Shown here: in pieces, positions 1 through 8,766 of the stretch
How positions within the stretch are numbered: the stretch's first letter is position 1
How the letters are laid out: each line of letters begins with the position of its first letter
DNA from: Chitinophaga japonensis
Lineage (GTDB): Bacteria > Bacteroidota > Bacteroidia > Chitinophagales > Chitinophagaceae
Assembly (NCBI RefSeq): GCF_007830125.1
Contig: NZ_VLLG01000005.1
Coordinates: 620,001 to 684,000 of the forward strand
Reading direction: 5' to 3'
Length of the DNA stretch: 64,000 nt
Translations under genes and position numbers: made by a program
Notes under the pieces: model-generated
Told to the model about the DNA's origin: nothing
The model's input: only the letters and a program-made list of their open reading frames with translations
Database searches by the model: none

Positions 1-144
1 GGCCAGGCCCTTAAAACCATCCTGCAGGGACGTCCCGGCGACGAGGACACGCGGCCGGTAACCATCTCCTGCGAGGTAGCCGAAAAATTCAATACGGCAT
101 TGCCGGCCTATTCCTTTACCGTTATCCGAATCAAAACAAAATAA
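1..144 (+). CDS. Probable alpha-L-arabinofuranosidase (GH51-like), C-terminal fragment
   Basis: An open frame runs from base 1 to the TAA at 142-144 and gives 47 residues with no start, so this is the 3' end of a gene to the left. The last residues (AYSFTVIRIKTK) resemble the final beta-strand of the C-terminal domain of GH51 alpha-L-arabinofuranosidases, which often ends in a similar 'ySftvirlk' motif. The GH27 gene begins 5 bases later on the same strand, so the two are probably co-transcribed. The call rests on a short tail only. Another glycosidase with a similar C-terminal sandwich is possible. Confidence 0.5.
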   Translation, partial: GQALKTILQGRPGDEDTRPVTISCEVAEKFNTALPAYSFTVIRIKTK

Positions 145-149
145 GCATT

Positions 150-1493
150 ATGATGAAACAGCTCTGCTCACTGATCCTGGTGATCCTTGGTTTTACGGCG
201 CATGCGCAGCAGGCGGCCGATTTTCACAACTGGGCGCCCACCCCGCCCATGGGATGGAACAGTTGGGACTGTTTTGGCCCCACCGTGGCAGAGGCCGAGG
301 TCAAAGCCAATGCAGACTATATGGCGAAGCACCTGAAAGCCTATGGCTGGGAGTATGTGATCGTGGATATCCGCTGGTATGTATCAAACGACAAAGCGCA
401 CGGTTACAACGAAACCGACCCGGCCTACAACATAGATGAATACGGGCGCTTCCAGCCTGCTGTGAACCGCTTCCCTTCCGCTGCCGGCGGCAAAGGGTTT
501 AAACCGCTGGCAGATTACCTGCACAGCAAAGGCCTGCAATTCGGCATTCACATTATGCGGGGCATACCGGTAATAGCGGTAAAGCGCAACCTGCCCATTA
601 AAGGCAGCAGCGCTACTGCCCGGGACATCTATTCCGAAAAGGACCAGTGCAAATGGCTGCACGACATGTACACCATCGTGCCGGGCAAAGAAGGCGCACA
701 GGCTTACTACAATTCCCTTTTTGAGCTATATGCGGACTGGGGCGTGGACTTCGTGAAGGTGGACGACCTCTCCGCCCCCATTTACTTCACGGAAGAGATC
801 AACATGATCCGCAAGGCGATAGACCGTACCGGGCGCAAGATCGTATTAAGCACCTCGCCTGGAGAAACACCCATTGCGCACGCCGCGCATGTACAGCAGC
901 ATGCCAATATGTGGCGTACGGTAAATGATTTCTGGGACCGCTGGGACCACCTGGACGAGCATTTTGAAGTGTTTGAGCGCTGGAACAAGTGGCGCATGCC
1001 CGGCGCCTGGCCGGACGGCGACATGCTGCCCCTGGGCCACATTGGCATCCGCGCGGAAAGAGGCGATCCCCGCATGAGCAAATTCACCAGGGACGAGCAG
1101 TACACACTGATGACGCTCTGGAGCATCTTCCGCTCGCCCCTGATGTTTGGCGGCCATCTCCCGGACAATGACCCTTTCACGCTTTCCCTGCTCACCAATA
1201 AGGAGGTGCTGTCCGTGCTCAATCACAGCACCAACAACCGGCCTGTTTTCACCGATCCTGCCAAAGCTGCCTGGACAGCCGATGCTACCGGCAGCAAAAA
1301 CAAGTACCTGGCGGTTTTTAACCGTGGCGATCAACGTGCTGCCATTCCCGTTACACTGTCATCACTCGGCATTACCGGGCCTTGCAGGATCACGGACCTG
1401 TGGACGGGTAAAACCACAGGCACATTTTCCGGCACCTTTGCCCCGGAGATCAACGCGCACGGTGCGGGGCTGTATAAGTTATGGCAGGAGTAG
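150..1493 (+). CDS. GH27 glycoside hydrolase (alpha-galactosidase / beta-L-arabinopyranosidase type), secreted
   Basis: This 447-residue protein has a signal peptide (residues 1-20, ending AHAQ) and then the GH27 opening TPPMGWNSWD near 31-40. The (beta/alpha)8 barrel follows. FVKVDD near 201-206 holds the expected nucleophile Asp205, and RTVNDFWDRW near 256-265 the acid/base Asp260. A beta-sandwich closes the protein. In the family these enzymes release alpha-galactose or, in some members, beta-L-arabinopyranose. The residues between strand 4 and the nucleophile differ from classical alpha-galactosidases, so the substrate is open. Two ATGs occur in tandem at 150 and 153 and either may be used. 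Its 3' end overlaps the convergent GH97 gene by 163 bases. Confidence 0.88.
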   Translation: MMKQLCSLILVILGFTAHAQQAADFHNWAPTPPMGWNSWDCFGPTVAEAEVKANADYMAKHLKAYGWEYVIVDIRWYVSNDKAHGYNETDPAYNIDEYGRFQPAVNRFPSAAGGKGFKPLADYLHSKGLQFGIHIMRGIPVIAVKRNLPIKGSSATARDIYSEKDQCKWLHDMYTIVPGKEGAQAYYNSLFELYADWGVDFVKVDDLSAPIYFTEEINMIRKAIDRTGRKIVLSTSPGETPIAHAAHVQQHANMWRTVNDFWDRWDHLDEHFEVFERWNKWRMPGAWPDGDMLPLGHIGIRAERGDPRMSKFTRDEQYTLMTLWSIFRSPLMFGGHLPDNDPFTLSLLTNKEVLSVLNHSTNNRPVFTDPAKAAWTADATGSKNKYLAVFNRGDQRAAIPVTLSSLGITGPCRITDLWTGKTTGTFSGTFAPEINAHGAGLYKLWQE

Positions 1494-3466
1494 TTCCGAT
1501 AGGGGCGCAGATAGACCTGCCAGGTTTTAAAAACCTGGTCTGGTTTCAGCCACATGGCATGCCCGCCGGATGCCGGCAGCACAATAGGCATCACCGTGGA
1601 TGCATTGACGCGCTGCTCCGTTACTTTTACCTTGGTTTTGGTAGGGACGGCGGGATCATCCGTGTATATTTTTGCAAGGAATGACTGGCCCGGCGGTAAA
1701 AAATCAAATGACAACTGCAGCGTCCGGGCGCTATTGTTGGTGATGGTGCCCACAAACCATTCCGCTCCTTTCCTGCGGGCTACGGAAATGTGCTCGCCAG
1801 GTTCGCCCTGCAGCACCCGGGTCTCGTCCCAGGTAACGGGAATATGATCCCAGAATTCCAGCTCCGGTTCATCATCGCTTAATGCAGGACTGTCATACCA
1901 GTACAGGGTTTGCAGGGGGCTGTAGTAAATAGCGGCCAGCGCAAGCTGATGCGCATGCGTGGTCTTTATCCGCGGATCGTAGTAACAGATGGTGTAATCG
2001 GCTGCGCCGGCAATATAACGGGTAAAGGGCAGGATGGTGTTGTGCGTGGCATCGGGCATTTCCTCGTTGCCCCTGATCCCTTCGGCGGTCATCAGGTTGG
2101 GCCAGGTCCGCTGCTCGCCGGTGGGGCGCCAGTCATCATGCACATTTATCATGATATGGTTTTCCGCGGCTTTTTTAAACATGTCTTCCATCCAGGTGGT
2201 CCAGCGGTGGGAGCCTACCTGCACAAAACCGAACTTCACGCCCTTCACGCCCCATTGCCGGTATACGCTGAACAGGGAATCCGACTGGGCCAGCAGGGCC
2301 TGCTGATTTACGTATAGCCACACGCCCACGCCTCTCTCCTTCCCGTATTGTATAATGGCCGGCAGGTCAAAATCCGGGATGGCTACTTTGGTGGCATCGG
2401 AGTTAAAGGTAAAGGACGGCCCATACCATTTCCAGTCAAACAGGATATACTGCAGGCGGTGCTTCACGGCGAAATCGATATGCGCCTTTGCTTCGGCGGT
2501 GTTTTGTATCATGACCCGGATGATCTTGCCGGGCTTTATCCAGCCGGTATCTTTGATCCTGGAAGGCGCATTGAGGTCCAGCAGTAAAAAGTCGTTTTCC
2601 ATCAGCGCCCCCGGCCTGTCTGCCACCATGATCACCCGCCAGGGCGTACCAAAGGGGGAGATCAGGTCGGCAGGCGTATAGATGGAAGTGACCACGGTGT
2701 TGCGCTTATCGGGGCTCAGGGTGAATTTGGTGCGGGCATAATCCACTAACTGTGCTTCGGCCAGGCAGGCATACAGGCCACCCGGCAGTTTCAGCGTAAG
2801 CGGGCGCTCCGCTTCTCCCGGCCAGTCACGCAGGGGCAGCTCCCGGTAGGGCGCCTGTCCCCACAAGGCATGGAAGGCGGTGGTGCCGGCCGGCAGCGCA
2901 AATTCCGTATGCTCTGCTACCACGCGGTAATAGCTGCCCTTTTCATGTTCCGGGAAATAATACCGGATAGCCACGCCTTCATTATACACGCGCAACTGCA
3001 CGTCCATGCGGTACAGGGGGTTGTTCGCCTTCTGCATGGACACCGTCGCGCCGTTATAATGATCGCGTACCAGGGCGCGCTCTCCCGCCACCGGCTTCCA
3101 GCTCGTGTCCTGGCTGCTGCGCCGGATATCCTTTACCACCAGGTCGGCGGTCCAGCGGGTAAAAGTATCTACCGGTAAAGCCATGGCGTTTTCAGACAGG
3201 TGGTTGTCCAGCCGGATGTCCAGCACAGAGGGCCGTATCACGGTTCTTCCCTTATAGGTCACTTCGTAATACAGGCTGCGCCCTTCTTTATCGTTTACCT
3301 GGTAAAACCTGGCGGTAAGATTGCTGTCCGGCGACGATACCGTTACCTGGGTGCCCTCTATGGGCGCCGGTACTGCTGACTGCACAGAACACCCGGCTGC
3401 TCCTATGATCCCAAAAAACAAAGCGGCATAGCCCCATGCCTGTCTTACAAAAGAATATCCGTTCAT
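1331..3466 (-). CDS. GH97 family glycoside hydrolase with an abnormal C-terminal extension
   Basis: This 711-residue protein starts with a lipoprotein-type signal (GIIGAAGC, Cys near 26). A beta-sandwich super-domain (VTVSSPDSNLTARFY) and a catalytic barrel follow, with GVKFGFVQVGSHRW, HDDWRPTGEQRTWPN and MTAEGIRGNEE, all GH97 landmarks. GH97 members are alpha-glucosidases or alpha-galactosidases of the periplasm or outer membrane. The barrel motif reads KFGF rather than the KxDF of the retaining group, which fits a non-retaining or divergent subgroup. The domain should end near GGHAMWLKP (residues 634-642). About 69 more residues follow: the first are encoded by a palindromic repeat, and the last 53 lie antisense to the GH27 gene. 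It is last in the SusC-SusD-lyase-GH97 run, 5 bases after the lyase. Confidence 0.85.
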   Translation of the reverse strand: MNGYSFVRQAWGYAALFFGIIGAAGCSVQSAVPAPIEGTQVTVSSPDSNLTARFYQVNDKEGRSLYYEVTYKGRTVIRPSVLDIRLDNHLSENAMALPVDTFTRWTADLVVKDIRRSSQDTSWKPVAGERALVRDHYNGATVSMQKANNPLYRMDVQLRVYNEGVAIRYYFPEHEKGSYYRVVAEHTEFALPAGTTAFHALWGQAPYRELPLRDWPGEAERPLTLKLPGGLYACLAEAQLVDYARTKFTLSPDKRNTVVTSIYTPADLISPFGTPWRVIMVADRPGALMENDFLLLDLNAPSRIKDTGWIKPGKIIRVMIQNTAEAKAHIDFAVKHRLQYILFDWKWYGPSFTFNSDATKVAIPDFDLPAIIQYGKERGVGVWLYVNQQALLAQSDSLFSVYRQWGVKGVKFGFVQVGSHRWTTWMEDMFKKAAENHIMINVHDDWRPTGEQRTWPNLMTAEGIRGNEEMPDATHNTILPFTRYIAGAADYTICYYDPRIKTTHAHQLALAAIYYSPLQTLYWYDSPALSDDEPELEFWDHIPVTWDETRVLQGEPGEHISVARRKGAEWFVGTITNNSARTLQLSFDFLPPGQSFLAKIYTDDPAVPTKTKVKVTEQRVNASTVMPIVLPASGGHAMWLKPDQVFKTWQVYLRPYRNYSCHNLYSPAPCALISGAKVPENVPVVLPVHRSVILQGPVMPSDDSVTGMAAR
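1513..1541. repeat. Palindromic repeat element at the GH97 3' end
   Basis: CCAGGTTTT-A-AAAACCTGG at 1520-1538 is a perfect inverted repeat with 9-base arms. Outside it lie AGACCTG on the left and TCT on the right, as if the right arm had lost CAGG from a longer AGACCTGCCAGG/CCTGGCAGGTCT palindrome. From memory, short palindromes of this kind are scattered between genes in many Bacteroidota, but I could not check that. Here it falls inside the GH97 reading frame at the point where the family normally ends. Confidence 0.6.
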
Positions 3467-3471
3467 GTGAT

Positions 3472-6400
3472 TCAGTTTGTTGATTCCTCTCCGAGAATGC
3501 GTGTACCTTTCCGCTCTGTCATTTCCACTTTTACTGTACCGGTTTCCTGTTCCAGTTGCCGGATGTTAAATTCCTGCACCCTGCCATCCTGCAGCTCCAC
3601 GCGCAGCCGGTCGCCGGCGGTGGCGCGCACGCTTTTGATCACCGGGTTGCGGTCGTAGGGGGCTATCACGGTGATGTAAACGGCCTCCTTTCCCTTGCTG
3701 CGAACGGCATAGGTCTTTCTTCTTGCGGCTTCATTTCCCAGGGGATAATCGCTGCCCAGCGTAGCTTTGAGCCGACGGGCCTTGACACCGTCCAGGTCAA
3801 AGGTCATTACTGCCGGTTGCGCAGGCGTGGCCGGCATGGCCGGTATGGCAGTGGTCATGGGAATGCCGCCGATCTTAACGGGGCCGCCCAAATAATCCCT
3901 CCCGGCTGCGGGCACGGCCTGCACATTGCCGTACCTGGCAGGCAGGCTGCTCAAAGGCAGCTCCTTCCCGTTTTCCAGCACTACAACGGCGTTGCCCAGG
4001 AAAAGGGAAGGCTGCCCGGACGCATTGGTACGCAGCTCCACCTGCAGCTCCTTTATGGCTTCCAGGGGCAGGTCAATACCCGCCGCGCCCAGTATCCAGG
4101 CGCCGGTGCTGTCCGTTTTCAATAGTTTACCATCGCCTTTTATGGTGTAGTGCACCTGTTTAGCTACATGATGGTCTTCCGGCGTTGTACCGGCCATTAC
4201 CTGCTTTTGCAGGGGCCAGGCGCTGTACACATCCATGTGCAGCACACCGTCCTCGCTGTAGGGCGCCCGGGTGCCGGCATTGTCGCAGCCTTCACCCCAG
4301 CAGGTAGTAAAATGCGCTTTGGCCGTACCGCCGGCGCTCCACCAGTTACAGTCCGTTATGAACTGGGCGCTGCCCAGCGGGTCGGTATTCATCTGCGCCG
4401 TATGCTGCAGGAATTGCTTTTCTTCCGCTTCCATGCCGGTGAAACCTTTTGCCTGGAACAGCCAGTCAAAAGTGTGCTCCTGCGCTGCTTTTACATAATC
4501 CGCCAGCACTACATAATCATCTGTTACTATCATCAGGCGGCGCTGGAAAACAGGCTCCGTAAAACCGGTGACCGCGCCATAGCCCGGCGCATGGGCCGGC
4601 AATGGTACCGAACGGCCTTCCAGCCAGCATTTCTGCGCAAAGGAAATGTCGCCCCACTCGCTGTAACGCATACCACCGTATGGCGGGTTGGACCATCTTG
4701 CCTTTGTTTCCACCACCGCAGCCTGCATCATGCGGCCGGTATGGAACAGGGCGCGATGGCTTTCCACCGGCTCCTGCATTTTCTGGTCCACTACCACCAT
4801 GTTCTTTGACATCGAGGTCTGCACATAGAATTTGTACATGAAGGACCCGTAGCCGTACCAGACCATTTCGGGATTATAAAAGCTGCGGCCGTAACGGGAA
4901 AGGTGGAGCAGACCGGTACGGTCAAAATGCCCGTGGTAGCCGCCGTGCGTGCCGTAGTGCAGGGCCGCCTGCAACTGTTCCCCCTGTTCCCTGCCGGGCT
5001 TTTGGGAACGCAGCATCACGATGCCCATGTTATCCGCATAAGCGGAGCGGCCGGCCAGCAATGAGGAATCCTGCGGCAGTTCCGGCACCCCGTACAGCAG
5101 GTCGCGGTCCGCGCTCCTGTTGATGATAGCGGCATATTCAGGGTCACGGTAGAGGTAGTACGCCAGCTCGTAGGGCTGCCCGGCCACCATGTTCTCCTGT
5201 GCATCGTTCACGGCAAACATAACGCCGCGGTTGTCAATAAAGGCGGGCAGCGCATCCCACATATCCTTAATGCCTACACTGTTTTTGGTGACCGGCCCCC
5301 ACTTCTCAAAGTTCATCCCGTACAGGCCGGGCCGCATCATATCCGGTATCAGGGAATAATAAGGGGTAGTGCCAGCAGGCACCCGCATATCCTTGAAATT
5401 AACGCCCCAGGGAGCCAGCGCCAGCGCGATCTGCGAGAACTCGCTGGTGCACCATACATTGTAGCTGATGGAGCATTCATACCACCAGCCGTCATTCATC
5501 ACGCCCTGGGAAAGATGGTCCAGGATGCCGCCGGGACCGTTGAAAAAGCGCTCCACCAGGCGCCAGTCCTGTATGGCCAGCGCGCAGTACAAGGCGCCTG
5601 TTTCTTCGCTGAGCAGCCAGTTGTTGATAGCCCCTTCCCTGGTGCCCAGATCCACTGTTTCTATAAAAAGGCGGAACGTGTGCTCAATCGCTGCCCTATC
5701 CTCCCCGGTCAGCACACCGGATGCCGCAATCATATCATAGGCCATGGCAATATGCTGGAAGAAATGGCCCTCCTGCACAAAGGACTGGTGGCAGCCGCGG
5801 AACGTGGTGGGGTATCCCTTCTGTGGATCGCTTAAGCGCCGCAGGAACAGCGCCACTTTTTCCGCGTACTTCTTATTACCTGTGAGCTGGTAGGCAATGC
5901 CAGCCGCCATAAAATTGAATTCCTCCTGCGTCCGGAAGAGATGCTGTCCCAGGATCGCATTGTCATTGCTCAGGCGTGTAGCCGGTTCCGGTACCTGCCA
6001 GGCTTCCGCCAACTGCACGTATTCCTCCTGCTCCTTCCTGGCCCATGCATACTGCTTTATCTTGTTACGCACCTCGTCCCAGCGGGCGGCGGTATGCAGG
6101 ATATTCGGATGAGGCAGCGCCGTGGCGGTGATCAATTCCATACCGGCATCCGGCAACAGCCGCCCGTTGGCCAGCACGCGGATCACCTGTTTTTCGCGGC
6201 TGCCGGGCGGCAGGCGGTCCGCCACCTTTACGGTTACTTTACAGGTTTTGATCTCGCCGGGCGCCAGCTCCATAAAGGCCGGCTCCAGGGTGGTGTGCAT
6301 GGATTCCCACCCGTAATGAGCTGCCTCCAGGTGCAGGGCCTGCCGCACATCCGATGTATTGCCTACGGCAAGGGTATATACGGCCGTTCCGCCCGGTGGC

Positions 6401-6966
6401 GCGGCCTTTCCTTTTACGGCGGTTGTAAGGGATACCGCATCCCCGGCAGTGAGCTGCACGCGGCGGATGCGTACCCGCCCGTCTGAAGGGCCGGCTGGCC
6501 GGATGATCACGGCCTTCACTGTTTGCAATGCGCCTGCCCGCTGCGCTTCATTGATCCGGAAGCTTTTCCAGGGCAGCACCACCCGGCGCCATCCTGTACC
6601 CGGTATGCTGACCGGCGCAGTGATCTCCGGGTAGATGTTATCCTTTTCATAACCCGGCACCTTGATCGCTACTTCCAGGTTGACGGTCCTTTCACTGTCC
6701 GTGAAAACGTAAAAGCTGATACCATAAAAACGGGTCCAGTCCGAGGCGCCTTCATCCAGCTTCCGGAAGCCCTTGTTATAGCGCTTTCCATCGGGGTAGC
6801 GGTATTGCAGGGAGCCGGCGGGCAACAGCACGGCGCCCTCCTTATCCGGCCGGCCTGCGCCCTGCCAGTCTGAAAGATCTGCTCTACCAATACCTTCCTG
6901 CAATACCGCTGCAGAGAGCTGCATTGACAGGAAGGCGGCAAAAAATAACATTAATACGTTCTTCAT
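3472..6966 (-). CDS. Large secreted heparinase II/III-type polysaccharide lyase
   Basis: This 1164-residue protein has a signal peptide (1-19). An N-terminal jelly-roll resembling a carbohydrate-binding module (about 25-175) comes first, then a NEW3-like beta-sandwich (about 190-270, with FMELAPGEIKTCKVTV) and an (alpha/alpha) toroid (about 290-620) with NDGWWYECSISYN near 491-503. The heparinase II/III C-terminal sheet domain follows with GTHGGYHGHFD near 672-682. His and Tyr in these two motifs match the catalytic and metal-site regions of heparinase II/III and alginate-lyase-like enzymes, which eliminate uronic-acid linkages. The start codon shares one base with the SusD stop (TGATG), so translation is probably coupled. 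The exact lyase family and substrate are unknown. Confidence 0.75.
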   Translation of the reverse strand: MKNVLMLFFAAFLSMQLSAAVLQEGIGRADLSDWQGAGRPDKEGAVLLPAGSLQYRYPDGKRYNKGFRKLDEGASDWTRFYGISFYVFTDSERTVNLEVAIKVPGYEKDNIYPEITAPVSIPGTGWRRVVLPWKSFRINEAQRAGALQTVKAVIIRPAGPSDGRVRIRRVQLTAGDAVSLTTAVKGKAAPPGGTAVYTLAVGNTSDVRQALHLEAAHYGWESMHTTLEPAFMELAPGEIKTCKVTVKVADRLPPGSREKQVIRVLANGRLLPDAGMELITATALPHPNILHTAARWDEVRNKIKQYAWARKEQEEYVQLAEAWQVPEPATRLSNDNAILGQHLFRTQEEFNFMAAGIAYQLTGNKKYAEKVALFLRRLSDPQKGYPTTFRGCHQSFVQEGHFFQHIAMAYDMIAASGVLTGEDRAAIEHTFRLFIETVDLGTREGAINNWLLSEETGALYCALAIQDWRLVERFFNGPGGILDHLSQGVMNDGWWYECSISYNVWCTSEFSQIALALAPWGVNFKDMRVPAGTTPYYSLIPDMMRPGLYGMNFEKWGPVTKNSVGIKDMWDALPAFIDNRGVMFAVNDAQENMVAGQPYELAYYLYRDPEYAAIINRSADRDLLYGVPELPQDSSLLAGRSAYADNMGIVMLRSQKPGREQGEQLQAALHYGTHGGYHGHFDRTGLLHLSRYGRSFYNPEMVWYGYGSFMYKFYVQTSMSKNMVVVDQKMQEPVESHRALFHTGRMMQAAVVETKARWSNPPYGGMRYSEWGDISFAQKCWLEGRSVPLPAHAPGYGAVTGFTEPVFQRRLMIVTDDYVVLADYVKAAQEHTFDWLFQAKGFTGMEAEEKQFLQHTAQMNTDPLGSAQFITDCNWWSAGGTAKAHFTTCWGEGCDNAGTRAPYSEDGVLHMDVYSAWPLQKQVMAGTTPEDHHVAKQVHYTIKGDGKLLKTDSTGAWILGAAGIDLPLEAIKELQVELRTNASGQPSLFLGNAVVVLENGKELPLSSLPARYGNVQAVPAAGRDYLGGPVKIGGIPMTTAIPAMPATPAQPAVMTFDLDGVKARRLKATLGSDYPLGNEAARRKTYAVRSKGKEAVYITVIAPYDRNPVIKSVRATAGDRLRVELQDGRVQEFNIRQLEQETGTVKVEMTERKGTRILGEESTN

Positions 6967-8735
6967 CAGTTATATCCGGGATTTTGCTGGAGGTTCGGGT
7001 TCAGCACCAACTGGGTAGCAGGTATGGGCAGCAGATAGTGCGTCCGCTTGAAATTGCGGTTGGATTTGCTGTCAATCACCACGCAGGACAGGTTGCCGGC
7101 GGCTGTAGCCACGGTTTCCTCTCCCCACACATAGGCCGCGGGCTTATAGCTGGCGGTAGCATCGCCGGAAGCATCCCTGAAAGCCGTGGTATAGGCGGCA
7201 TCACCTACTACCATGCCGCAGGTGGATGCATTCAGCGCAGCCTCCGCTATGCCCCAGCGTTTCAGGTCATCAAAGCGGAGCCCTTCCTGGTACAGCTCGC
7301 GGGCGCGCTCATTACGTATTTCCTCCAGCATGCTCAACCCATTGGCGGCGACCAGCGCATTGGTGAGCGGCGCTACGCCTGCCCTGGCCCTTATTTTATT
7401 TACAGACTCGTCAAGCTGTGCGTCAGATATGCTCCCGTTCTTTTCATACAGCGCTTCTGCATACATCAGGTATACATCCGCCAGCCTGATAATGGAGTAG
7501 TTGGAAGACTCCTGGTTGGCGTTCCGGTAGGAGCCGTAGTTATACACGGCGAACTTCCGGTTGCCATAGCCGGCCAGCCCGTTGTCCAGCGTTGCCGACG
7601 CAGGGGCTTCCCCGTGGTAGGCGGTCATGCGCAGATCCCGGTTCCGGAATTCATCACCTACATTGTGATAGCCCTGGAAAAGCGGGGATTTTGCGGGCGG
7701 CAGCCCATCCGTGCACAGGTACAGGTCCATCATCTTGCGGCTGGGTATCATCTGCGCCGTAGTATGGGTAAGGTTTTGCCCGCCCTGCCGGTAGGTAAAG
7801 TCATACACGCCGTACAGGATAAATTCCTTGTTGGTGGCCTTGGTCAGCCCGGCAGGATTGGAGCCGCCGTCTTCCAGGTTAAACAGGAAATAGCTGCTTT
7901 GACCGTCCAGCGTGTTGTTCTGGTCCCACAGCTCATAGCCGCCGTTGTCCATCACCTCCTTGCACAGGCTGATGGTTTCGGTCAAAAAGGCGCTCACCTG
8001 TTCGGAAGACGGTCCGCCGGAGCCGGCAAAGTCCGTGGAAGTACCTACGTATTTGCGCCAGGTAGCTTCGTACAACAGTACGCGGGCCTTGTATGCTCCC
8101 GCGGCCCATTTGCTGATGCGGCCCTTGTCTGCAGCGGCAATTTCCTGTTCCGCGGGCAGTCCGGCAATGGCCTTGTCCAGGTCGGACAGGATCAGGTCTA
8201 TCACTTCATAACGGCTATTGCGGGGCGCTGTCAGCTCCGGCGACTTTACCCCTGGCACCGTAGTAACAAGGGGCACTCCGCCAAAGAAACGCAGCAGGGT
8301 AAAATAGGCGTTGGCCCTGAAAAAGCTGGCTTCGGCCATGTATTGTTTGATCTCCTCCTGGCTGCCGGTATAAGCTGCCGCGTTCTCCAGCAGGATGTTG
8401 GCGGAGCGTATCCAGTTATACGGGTTGCTCCAGCGGTTGTCGTCACCGGGTACGGTAATGTTGCCACGGGCATAGTCCCCGGAAAACCCGGTATTGGTTG
8501 AGAGGTCAGAGCCGGCATCCATGTACTGGTAAATGCTGTTGCCTCCAAACGGCGATTTCCATCCCATTAGCTGGCTGTAAAAACCGGTGGTATAGGCTTT
8601 GAAGTCAGCCGGCCGCTTGAAATAAACAACGTCCGTCAGCTCATCCTGCGGTTCCAGGTCCAGGAAAGTTTTCTGACAGGCTCCCATGGCGAGGGATATG
8701 CCGCCTGCCAGCACGATATATAGTAATTGCTTCAT
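6966..8735 (-). CDS. SusD/RagB-family outer-membrane glycan-binding lipoprotein
   Basis: This 589-residue protein begins with a lipoprotein signal whose lipobox LAMGAC places the lipid-bearing Cys near residue 19; FLDLEPQDELTD, the usual SusD start, follows. TPR-type helices and the C-terminal block with NEIRNERARELYQEGLRFDDLKRWG-like residues are typical (EIRNERARELYQEG is seen). SusD proteins sit on the cell surface, cap the SusC channel and bind the oligosaccharide. The gene lies 31 bases downstream of SusC and overlaps the lyase start by one base, so the set reads as one operon. Which glycan it binds cannot be read from the sequence. Confidence 0.95.
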   Translation of the reverse strand: MKQLLYIVLAGGISLAMGACQKTFLDLEPQDELTDVVYFKRPADFKAYTTGFYSQLMGWKSPFGGNSIYQYMDAGSDLSTNTGFSGDYARGNITVPGDDNRWSNPYNWIRSANILLENAAAYTGSQEEIKQYMAEASFFRANAYFTLLRFFGGVPLVTTVPGVKSPELTAPRNSRYEVIDLILSDLDKAIAGLPAEQEIAAADKGRISKWAAGAYKARVLLYEATWRKYVGTSTDFAGSGGPSSEQVSAFLTETISLCKEVMDNGGYELWDQNNTLDGQSSYFLFNLEDGGSNPAGLTKATNKEFILYGVYDFTYRQGGQNLTHTTAQMIPSRKMMDLYLCTDGLPPAKSPLFQGYHNVGDEFRNRDLRMTAYHGEAPASATLDNGLAGYGNRKFAVYNYGSYRNANQESSNYSIIRLADVYLMYAEALYEKNGSISDAQLDESVNKIRARAGVAPLTNALVAANGLSMLEEIRNERARELYQEGLRFDDLKRWGIAEAALNASTCGMVVGDAAYTTAFRDASGDATASYKPAAYVWGEETVATAAGNLSCVVIDSKSNRNFKRTHYLLPIPATQLVLNPNLQQNPGYN

Positions 8736-8766
8736 AGTTTACTGATTGCTGCGTGTTAAAAAATGA

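Noticed and set aside
6924..8501. 525-codon plus-strand open frame antisense to SusD
   Set aside because: It mirrors the SusD gene, has no domain pattern and is rich in odd His/Gln/Val runs. SusD on the other strand is certain.
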